The position numbers and the translations under genes are program-made. From positions 1 through 6,106 of the forward strand of contig WGBN01000482.1 of assembly GCA_015494245.1 (NCBI GenBank): a DNA stretch of 6,106 bases, in the 5' to 3' direction. Below are positions 1-4,894 of this stretch, piece by piece (within the stretch, counting starts at the first letter, position 1; each line of letters begins with the position of its first letter). The DNA comes from Saprospiraceae bacterium (lineage in GTDB: Bacteria; Bacteroidota; Bacteroidia; Chitinophagales; Saprospiraceae). The notes beneath the pieces were generated by a model, which worked only from the letters and a program-made list of their open reading frames with translations, searched no databases and was not told where the DNA came from.

Positions 1-98
1 CTCTATAAGGTCTTTTCTACAGCTCAATAATCAATGGTTCATTAAGTTTTTGGCTATCTGTCTCCATCAGAAACCAAGCTATCAAGTTGAATCAGCTT

Positions 99-219
99 AA
101 ACCCGCGAAAATCCGCCGCACCCGCGAAAATCCGCGTTCTATTGCGGCATTGTTGCCTACCGTCAATAGTGACATGATAGAACGCGGATGACGCGGATTG
201 TGCGGGTTCCCGCGGGTTT
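99..219. repeat. Large imperfect GC-rich palindrome (REP-like hairpin)
   Basis: Two perfect arm pairs are visible: an outer 9-bp pair (AAACCCGCG at 99-107 with CGCGGGTTT at 211-219) and an inner 13-bp pair (ATCCGCGTTCTAT at 130-142 with ATAGAACGCGGAT at 177-189). They enclose a loop of 34 bases (143-176). The stretches between the arms pair only partly, with alternative registers such as 110-116 with 193-199, or 120-125 with 202-207. As RNA or single-stranded DNA this would form a long bulged hairpin. It resembles the repetitive extragenic palindromes scattered through bacterial genomes. Copy number outside the window is unknown, and no terminator-like U-tract follows. Confidence 0.65.
101..135 (+). 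repeat. Tandem 16-bp direct repeat in the left palindrome arm
   Basis: The 16 bases ACCCGCGAAAATCCGC occur identically at 101-116 and 120-135, a period of 19 with the spacer CGC. The right arm carries degenerate reverse-complement units: CGCGGAT at 183-189 and 192-198, and GCGGGTT at 202-208 and 212-218. The palindrome therefore looks built from iterated CCGCG modules rather than one simple inverted duplication. Function is unknown. Confidence 0.7.
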
Positions 220-376
220 TAAGGACGGTTCAATTGTCAGATGGTGTCATTTATTTTATGCAACTTTGCAATCAACCCTAAGTTGAAAAAAAATAAACGG
301 CCCATTGAGAGTTTTCTTAATTTTGGGCGTATTGCCGTCTAAATTTCTAATGAACCATTGTAATGATATAAGTCAC

Positions 377-406
377 TTTACAATTCCAGCCGGTGTATTA
401 TATTTG
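377..406 (+). promoter_or_regulatory. Likely Bacteroidota-type promoter for acs
   Basis: TATATTTG at 399-406 matches the Bacteroidota -7 consensus TAnnTTTG exactly. TTTA at 377-380, 18 bases upstream, is a near match to the -33 TTTG box. Transcription would begin around 410, giving a leader of roughly 50 bases before the acs ATG at 465. The promoter lies just outside the right end of the possible insertion element (360). The match is by eye; no transcription data are available. Confidence 0.55.
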
Positions 407-464
407 CCGTACCTGCAATGAATGAAGCGGGCTAAAGACAGATGGATATTTAAACCAACTAAGC

Positions 465-2372
465 ATGAGTACTTTTCAGATCAAAAACCTGGAGGAATAC
501 TTTCAGGTCTATCGCAAGTCGGTGGAGACTCCTGAACTTTTTTGGGCAGAAGTAGCAGAGGAACATTTCCTGTGGCGCAAGCGCTGGGACAAGGTACTGA
601 GCTGGGACTTTTCCAAGCCGGAAGTCAAGTGGTTTGAAGGAGCCAAGCTGAACATTACCGAAAATTGCCTCGACCGGCATCTGCTCAATCGGGGCGATAA
701 GACGGCCATTCTCTTCGAGCCCAATGACCCCAATGAGCCGGCACAACACATCAGCTATCGCGAGCTGTACGAGCGGGTGAACAAATTTGCCAATGTGCTC
801 AAGGCCCAGGGCATCGGCAAAGGAGACAGGGTGTGCATTTACCTGCCAATGATACCGGAGCTGGCAGTTTCTGTGTTGGCTTGTGCGCGCATAGGAGCCA
901 TTCACTCGGTGGTCTTTGCGGGCTTTTCTTCGACTGCATTGGCTACCCGCATCAATGACAGTGATTGCAAAATGGTCATCACCTCCGACGGCTCTTATCG
1001 CGGCGGAAAAGTCATAGACCTGAAAAAAATTGTGGATGACGCGCTGGAAGAGTGCTCTACAGTGGAGACGGTCCTGGTCGCTAAGCGCATTCAAGCCGAA
1101 GTGCCCATGAAAGAGGGCCGCGATAAGTGGCTGCAACCGCTTCTCGATGAGGCCTCATCTGAATGCGCCGCTGAGGTCATGGATGCTGAAGACCCGCTCT
1201 TTATTCTCTACACTTCGGGCTCTACGGGGCGGCCCAAGGGCATGGTACACACCACGGCAGGTTATATGGTTTATACAGCCTACACCTTTAAGAATGTGTT
1301 TCAGTACGAAGAAGACGACATCTATTGGTGTACGGCCGATATCGGCTGGATTACCGGCCACAGCTATATCGTGTACGGCCCTCTGGCCAATGGCGCTACG
1401 ACCCTGATGTTTGAGGGTGTACCCAGCTACCCCGACTGGGGCCGCTTCTGGCAGGTCGTCGAAAAGCACAAGGTTACGCAATTCTATACGGCGCCTACAG
1501 CCATACGCGCGCTGGCACGTCAGGGCCTGGAATACGTGGAAAAATACGACCTCTCCTCACTCAAAATACTGGGTACAGTGGGCGAACCCATCAACGATGA
1601 AGCCTGGCACTGGTACAACAACCACATCGGCAAAGGTCGTTGCCCCATCGTAGATACCTGGTGGCAAACGGAAACCGGCGGCATCCTGATTTCTCCCATA
1701 CCTTTTTCCACGCCGACCAAACCGACCTTTGCCACTTTGCCTCTGCCGGGTATTCAACCGGTTTTGATGGATACAGATGGCAAAGAGGTGCAGGGACGTT
1801 CTGTCAGTGGCCGCCTCGCCATTAAATTTCCCTGGCCTTCCATGGCCCGTACCATCTGGGGCGACCACGAGCGCTATCGCGAAACGTATTTTTCCGCTTT
1901 CCCCGGCAAATACTTTACCGGCGATGGAGCCCTGCGCGATGCCGAAGGTTACTACAGAATTACCGGCAGGGTGGACGACGTCATCATCGTCTCCGGCCAC
2001 AATCTCGGTACGGCGCCCATTGAAGCGGCCATCAATGAACACCCCGTGGTGGCAGAATCGGCCATCGTAGGTTTTCCGCATGAAATCAAGGGCAATGCCC
2101 TCTATGGCTATGTGATTTTGAAACCGGCCGGAGAAGCGCTGGACCCCGATGCCTTGCGCAAAGAAATCAATGCCCTTATAGCCGGACAGATTGGCCCCAT
2201 TGCGAAGTTGGATAAAATTCAATTCGTCAGCGGCCTGCCCAAGACGCGCTCCGGCAAAATCATGCGGCGCATTTTGCGCAAGATTGCCAACAACGATTTC
2301 GAAAATCTCGGAGACATCTCCACGCTGCTCAATCCGGAAGTGGTCGAGGAAATCATCAAAAATCGCCTCTGA
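465..2372 (+). CDS. acs: Acetyl-CoA synthetase (acetate--CoA ligase, AMP-forming)
   Basis: This 635-residue protein is close to the usual Acs length of about 650. It activates acetate with ATP to acetyl-AMP and then forms acetyl-CoA in the cytoplasm, feeding acetate into central metabolism. An ACAS_N-type N-terminal region (about 10-65) precedes the ANL adenylating domain. The ATP-binding loop YTSGSTGRPKG is at 249-259. DTWWQTETGG at 397-406 carries W400, which matches the Trp that restricts the pocket to acetate (W414 in Salmonella Acs). YFTGD at 483-487 and GRVDD at 501-505 lead into the C-terminal domain. PKTRSGK ends at K598, the catalytic lysine regulated by acetylation in other Acs proteins. 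The ATG at 465 is chosen because an in-frame TGA at 423-425 leaves no earlier start. Oddly, three arginines that contact ATP or CoA in Salmonella Acs appear as K182, N513 and A573. The 3' end overlaps the convergent phosphatase gene by 17 bases, leaving no room for a terminator between them. Confidence 0.95.
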   Translation: MSTFQIKNLEEYFQVYRKSVETPELFWAEVAEEHFLWRKRWDKVLSWDFSKPEVKWFEGAKLNITENCLDRHLLNRGDKTAILFEPNDPNEPAQHISYRELYERVNKFANVLKAQGIGKGDRVCIYLPMIPELAVSVLACARIGAIHSVVFAGFSSTALATRINDSDCKMVITSDGSYRGGKVIDLKKIVDDALEECSTVETVLVAKRIQAEVPMKEGRDKWLQPLLDEASSECAAEVMDAEDPLFILYTSGSTGRPKGMVHTTAGYMVYTAYTFKNVFQYEEDDIYWCTADIGWITGHSYIVYGPLANGATTLMFEGVPSYPDWGRFWQVVEKHKVTQFYTAPTAIRALARQGLEYVEKYDLSSLKILGTVGEPINDEAWHWYNNHIGKGRCPIVDTWWQTETGGILISPIPFSTPTKPTFATLPLPGIQPVLMDTDGKEVQGRSVSGRLAIKFPWPSMARTIWGDHERYRETYFSAFPGKYFTGDGALRDAEGYYRITGRVDDVIIVSGHNLGTAPIEAAINEHPVVAESAIVGFPHEIKGNALYGYVILKPAGEALDPDALRKEINALIAGQIGPIAKLDKIQFVSGLPKTRSGKIMRRILRKIANNDFENLGDISTLLNPEVVEEIIKNRL

Positions 2373-3024
2373 GAGCATCTGCCAGTTGGCTCATCTCATC
2401 AATGATGAGGTCGGGACCGGCCTTTTGAAGCAGCTCGGCAGAGCGATAGCCATAAGTAACGGCACAGGTCTTCAGTCCGATGGCCTGTGCCGCTTCTATG
2501 TCGTGCGTAGAATCTCCGATCATCATGGCTTTCTCAGGAGCTATGTCCAGCTTGTCGAGGATGTAGGCCAGCCCTCCGGGGTCGGGCTTGAGGCCGTACA
2601 AGTCCGGCTGTGCGCCGAGGACGAGATCGAAGTAAGGCTCCAGCTCATTTTTCCGGATGATGCCCACCGTATAGGCATGCACTTTGTTGCTCAGCACGGC
2701 CTTTTTGTAGGGGCTTAAAGCTTCCAGGGTTTCGCGCACGCCCGGATAGGGGCGCGTTTTATCGGCAAAATGCCGGCTGTAGTAGTCCTTAAAGTAAGTC
2801 ATTGCCAGCCTGCGGGTTTCTTCATTTGCCGAAAGGCCGAGAGCAAGTTCGATAAGCCGGCCTATGCCTCCACCCAGCATGCCCGTAATTTGTGTGGCGT
2901 GAATGGGCTCCCTGTTTAGTTTTTTCAGAGCATCATTGACCGCATCCTGCAAGTCAAATTGGGAGTTGACGAGGGTGCCATCGAGATCAAAGATGAGCAA
3001 TTCGAGTCCGGAGAAAGTGGGCAT
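2356..3024 (-). CDS. HAD-superfamily phosphatase, phosphoglycolate phosphatase-like
   Basis: This predicted 222-residue cytoplasmic hydrolase has all four HAD motifs. Motif I is FDLDGTLVNS, with nucleophile D13 and acid/base D15. Motif II is S112 in VLSNK. Motif III is K146 in GLKPDP. Motif IV is IGDSTHDIEAA, with D171 and D175 for magnesium. A helical cap domain lies at about 22-90, as in the Gph/PGP subfamily, so phosphoglycolate or another small phosphomonoester is the likely substrate. The reading frame stays open upstream to 3270, but that part runs antisense to kdsA and looks like shadow sequence (rich in R, H and A). The ATG at 3024, just before motif I, is therefore chosen. It follows kdsA by 8 bases and is surely co-transcribed with it, which hints at a Kdo-linked role. 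The cap domain argues against it being a normal KdsC, which is capless and about 170-190 residues. Its end overlaps acs. Confidence 0.88.
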   Translation of the reverse strand: MPTFSGLELLIFDLDGTLVNSQFDLQDAVNDALKKLNREPIHATQITGMLGGGIGRLIELALGLSANEETRRLAMTYFKDYYSRHFADKTRPYPGVRETLEALSPYKKAVLSNKVHAYTVGIIRKNELEPYFDLVLGAQPDLYGLKPDPGGLAYILDKLDIAPEKAMMIGDSTHDIEAAQAIGLKTCAVTYGYRSAELLQKAGPDLIIDEMSQLADALRGDF

Positions 3025-3032
3025 GGTATCGC

Positions 3033-3842
3033 TTAAAAAGTTCTGACAACCTTGTGCAAGGAAAGCAATTTGTGCAAGAGGGGCTCCAGCCGGGGCAGCG
3101 GCAGCATGTTGGCGCCATCGGATTTGGCGATGGCAGGGTTGGGGTGGGTTTCGATAAAAAGGCCATCGGCCCCTACGGCAATGGCGGCCCTGGCTATGGT
3201 CTCTATGAGGGCCGGTTGCCCTCCCGTTACGCCACTGCTTTGATTGGGCTGCTGCAGCGAATGGGTGCAATCCATGATGACGGGTTGCCCGAAAGTTTGC
3301 ATTTGCGGAATGCCCCTAAAATCTACAATCAGGTCGTTGTAGCCGAAAGTCGTCCCGCGCTCGGTAATCCAGGCCGCTTTGCCGCCGGAGAGTATGACCT
3401 TGTCCACGGCAAAGCGCATGGCATCGGGGCTCATAAACTGCCCTTTTTTGATGTTGACAACGCGTCCGCTTTGAGCGGCTGCGACGAGGAGGTCCGTTTG
3501 CCGGCATAGAAAAGCCGGTATCTGCAAAACATCCACATAAGCAGCTGCCAAAGTGGCTTCGCGCACACTGTGGATGTCCGTGAGTACGGGGATGCTCAGC
3601 TCATCCCGTATCCGGCGCAGGATGCGCAAAGCCTTTTCGTCTCCAATGCCGGTGAAGGAGTCCAGGCGGCTGCGATTTGCCTTGCGATAGGAGCCTTTGA
3701 AGATGAAGGGTATCTCCAGTTTGTCGCAAAGCGCCGTGAGCTGGCGGGCAATGCCAAAGGCCATTTCTTCGCCTTCAATGGCACAGGGGCCGGCGATGAG
3801 CAGGAAGTTTCCGGAGTCGGTATAGCGCAGTGTAGGTAGCAT
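3033..3842 (-). CDS. kdsA: 3-deoxy-8-phosphooctulonate (Kdo-8-P) synthase
   Basis: KdsA condenses phosphoenolpyruvate with arabinose-5-phosphate to Kdo-8-phosphate, an early step of the Kdo pathway for lipopolysaccharide core. The 269-residue protein is a full-length TIM barrel. Visible signatures are IAGPCAIE (16-23), FKGSYRKANRS (48-58), VLTDIHS (86-92), QIPAFLCRQTDLL (107-119), NIKKGQFMSP (130-139), ERGTTFGYNDL (161-171), DCTHSLQQP (191-199) and ETHPNPAIAKSDGA (231-244). C20, H194, E231 and D242 match the metal ligands of the Aquifex enzyme with a constant offset of nine, so this should be the metal-dependent class; E. coli KdsA has Asn at the Cys position. The ATG at 3842 is chosen because the next methionine (M27) lies beyond the GPCAIE motif. 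A promoter-like box ends only 4 bases upstream of that ATG. It is the first gene of a two-gene unit with the downstream HAD phosphatase. Confidence 0.96.
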   Translation of the reverse strand: MLPTLRYTDSGNFLLIAGPCAIEGEEMAFGIARQLTALCDKLEIPFIFKGSYRKANRSRLDSFTGIGDEKALRILRRIRDELSIPVLTDIHSVREATLAAAYVDVLQIPAFLCRQTDLLVAAAQSGRVVNIKKGQFMSPDAMRFAVDKVILSGGKAAWITERGTTFGYNDLIVDFRGIPQMQTFGQPVIMDCTHSLQQPNQSSGVTGGQPALIETIARAAIAVGADGLFIETHPNPAIAKSDGANMLPLPRLEPLLHKLLSLHKVVRTF

Positions 3843-3846
3843 GGCG

Positions 3847-3880
3847 CAAAGGTATGGATTTAAAAAGGGTTAAAAAAAAA
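3847..3880 (-). promoter_or_regulatory. Likely kdsA promoter, very close to the start codon
   Basis: Read on the minus strand, TACCTTTG (3854 down to 3847) is an exact match to the Bacteroidota -7 box TAnnTTTG. It is followed by CGCC and then the kdsA ATG. Upstream lies a run of nine T (3880-3872 on the minus strand) where the -33 box would fall; a clear TTTG is not present there. Since transcription in this promoter class starts only a few bases after the -7 box, the transcript would begin at or almost at the ATG. Confidence 0.5.
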
Positions 3881-3903
3881 TGCCCTCTAATTCAAAAAAG
3901 TGC

Positions 3904-3911
3904 TATCTTGT
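3904..3911 (+). promoter_or_regulatory. Weak candidate -7 box for the UbiA-like gene
   Basis: TATCTTGT at 3904-3911 resembles TAnnTTTG with mismatches in the last bases, and sits about 40 bases before the ATG at 3953. No good -33 element is visible. TTATTTTG a little downstream (within 3924-3936) is an equally weak alternative. Some promoter is expected here because the gene is divergent from kdsA. Confidence 0.22.
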
Positions 3912-3952
3912 GCCCGATTCTCAGGTTATTTTGTCACCGAATAGAGCTTATT

Positions 3953-4879
3953 ATGCGTGATTTTTTCCGCCGAAAAGGCGTTTACCTGAGAGAGATGTTC
4001 CCGGTACAGATCTATCTGCCTTACATCCTGGTATTGTATTCCTGCTTGTATTTCGCCAGTGAATTGCTGGCCGGAAAGCCCCTTCTGGCCGACGCTTATT
4101 ACCTGCTGGGAGGCGTCAGCGCTTTTTTCTTTATGCTATTGATGCGCACTTTCGACGATCTGAAGGATTTTGACCTGGATCGCAAGATTTTTCCCTGGCG
4201 CGCTACGGCAAGGGGAGATGTTTTGAGGAGTGATATCCGCTTTTTATCCCTTCTCAGCTTTTCTGTTTTGCTTGCTGTTAATTTGCTGTTTGGTCAAAAG
4301 ACGATTTTTGTTTTTTTGGGCGTCATGATTTATCTGTTGCTGACCTTTAAGTGGTTTTTTGCCGAAGATTTTCACAGGCGCCATCAGGTGTTTACCATGT
4401 TTACCCACCAGCCCATCCCCTGGGCTATCAATTATTTTTTGATACATGTCGCTTTGGCCTCGGGAGATGACTATGCGCCTTTTTCAAGCTTACATGGATA
4501 CTTGTTGGCTGTGTTTTCCCTGCCCATAACGGCCTGGGATGTTTCCCGCAAGATACGCGCTAAAGGGAATGAGACGGAATACGAAACGTTTTCTATGATT
4601 TTTGGGACGCGCCCTGCTGCTTTTCTGGCCTTTGCCCTTTTGTTCCTTTCCGGTGCACTGGCTTTTTATCTGGGCCGGCAGTTGGATTTTCCATCCGGTT
4701 TTTTTGTCATAGATCTTGCCTTGTTGTTGGGCATGACCTTCTTCTATTTTCGCTTTATGTGGAAGCCCACGATAGAGCACAACATCCTGAAGAATGTCAC
4801 CATGTTGTTTACAACCCTGCTTTTTCTCGATTTTCTGGCCTACATCCTGCTTTCCGAAAAAGTAGTGTGGGCATTTTGA
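3953..4879 (+). CDS. UbiA-superfamily membrane prenyltransferase-like protein
   Basis: This predicted 308-residue protein has about eight or nine hydrophobic segments (roughly 17-35, 46-64, 97-113, 118-136, 154-169, 181-194, 221-240, 246-266 and 282-300), the layout of UbiA-type intramembrane prenyltransferases. After the second segment comes RTFDDLKDFDLDR (65-77), an aspartate-rich motif matching the first Mg-diphosphate site of the family. The second site appears as WDVSRKIRAKGNETEYE (195-211), with E207 and E211 where classical members have DxxxD. The family moves isoprenoid chains onto aromatic or polar acceptors in the membrane; the donor and acceptor here are unknown. The frame is open back to an ATG at 3854, but the extra 33 residues lie across the kdsA promoter and look like spacer, so the ATG at 3953 is preferred. 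The next gene follows after 15 bases and is probably co-transcribed. The superfamily call is good; the specific reaction is not assigned. Confidence 0.75.
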   Translation: MRDFFRRKGVYLREMFPVQIYLPYILVLYSCLYFASELLAGKPLLADAYYLLGGVSAFFFMLLMRTFDDLKDFDLDRKIFPWRATARGDVLRSDIRFLSLLSFSVLLAVNLLFGQKTIFVFLGVMIYLLLTFKWFFAEDFHRRHQVFTMFTHQPIPWAINYFLIHVALASGDDYAPFSSLHGYLLAVFSLPITAWDVSRKIRAKGNETEYETFSMIFGTRPAAFLAFALLFLSGALAFYLGRQLDFPSGFFVIDLALLLGMTFFYFRFMWKPTIEHNILKNVTMLFTTLLFLDFLAYILLSEKVVWAF

Positions 4880-4894
4880 TCAGAAACTAAGGCC

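Larger units (their letters stand above)
32..360. mobile_element. Possible MITE-like non-autonomous element with 13-bp terminal inverted repeats
   Basis: The 13 bases CAATGGTTCATTA at 32-44 recur as an exact reverse complement, TAATGAACCATTG, at 348-360. Each end is flanked on the outside by TAAT (28-31 and 361-364), which would fit a 4-bp target-site duplication. The interior has no transposase or other gene and contains a large GC-rich palindrome (99-219). A short element with terminal inverted repeats, a target duplication and no coding capacity is the classical form of a MITE. The TAAT duplication is weak evidence because the flanks are AT-rich. No family is recognised. The inverted repeat could instead be a chance or regulatory structure, but an exact 13-bp match over such a short region is unlikely by chance. 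Confidence 0.45.
1..464. other. Gene-free leader region upstream of acs
   Basis: No convincing coding sequence was found on either strand. One frame stays open from position 2 to a TAA at 98-100, but it has no recognisable protein features and runs through an inverted-repeat end. The region holds the possible insertion element at 32-360, the GC-rich palindrome at 99-219 and the acs promoter near 377-406. Outside the palindrome the sequence is AT-rich. No tRNA-like cloverleaf or rho-independent terminator was recognised. The end of an upstream gene could lie in the first 30 bases (a TAA at 28-30 closes one frame), but this cannot be decided. Confidence 0.6.

Noticed and set aside
2..100. Open frame from the window edge to TAA at 98-100 as the tail of an upstream gene
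   Set aside because: Its sequence has no family features and it crosses the left inverted-repeat end; the length is compatible with chance.
99..219. The GC-rich palindrome as a rho-independent terminator of an upstream gene
   Set aside because: The hairpin is much longer than usual, heavily bulged and not followed by a clear T-run; only TTTT occurs at 217-220, inside the arm.
99..219. CRISPR array
   Set aside because: Only two direct repeats of 16 bases with a 3-base spacer are present, and there are no cas genes nearby.
418..435. Five-codon upstream reading frame (ATG at 418, TAA at 433-435) in the acs leader
   Set aside because: Too short and without a ribosome-binding signal; ATG triplets are expected by chance in a leader of this length.
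459..1136. Long minus-strand open frame opposite the start of acs (225 codons)
   Set aside because: It is antisense to a strongly supported acs gene, has no recognisable domain and reflects codon bias of the sense strand.
1557..2378. Long minus-strand open frame opposite the end of acs (273 codons)
   Set aside because: It mirrors conserved acs codons, shows no protein family features and would conflict with the phosphatase gene end.
3025..3270. N-terminal extension of the HAD phosphatase frame up to 3270
   Set aside because: It runs inside kdsA in another frame, with R/H/A-rich shadow composition; family members begin just before the DLDGT motif, matching the ATG at 3024.
3054..3509. Plus-strand open frame of 151 codons opposite kdsA
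   Set aside because: Antisense shadow of a clearly conserved gene, with no domain or promoter of its own.
3854..3952. 33-residue N-terminal extension of the UbiA-like protein from the ATG at 3854
   Set aside because: It overlaps the kdsA promoter box and A-rich spacer and has no family resemblance; the ATG at 3953 gives a normal N terminus. Not fully excluded.
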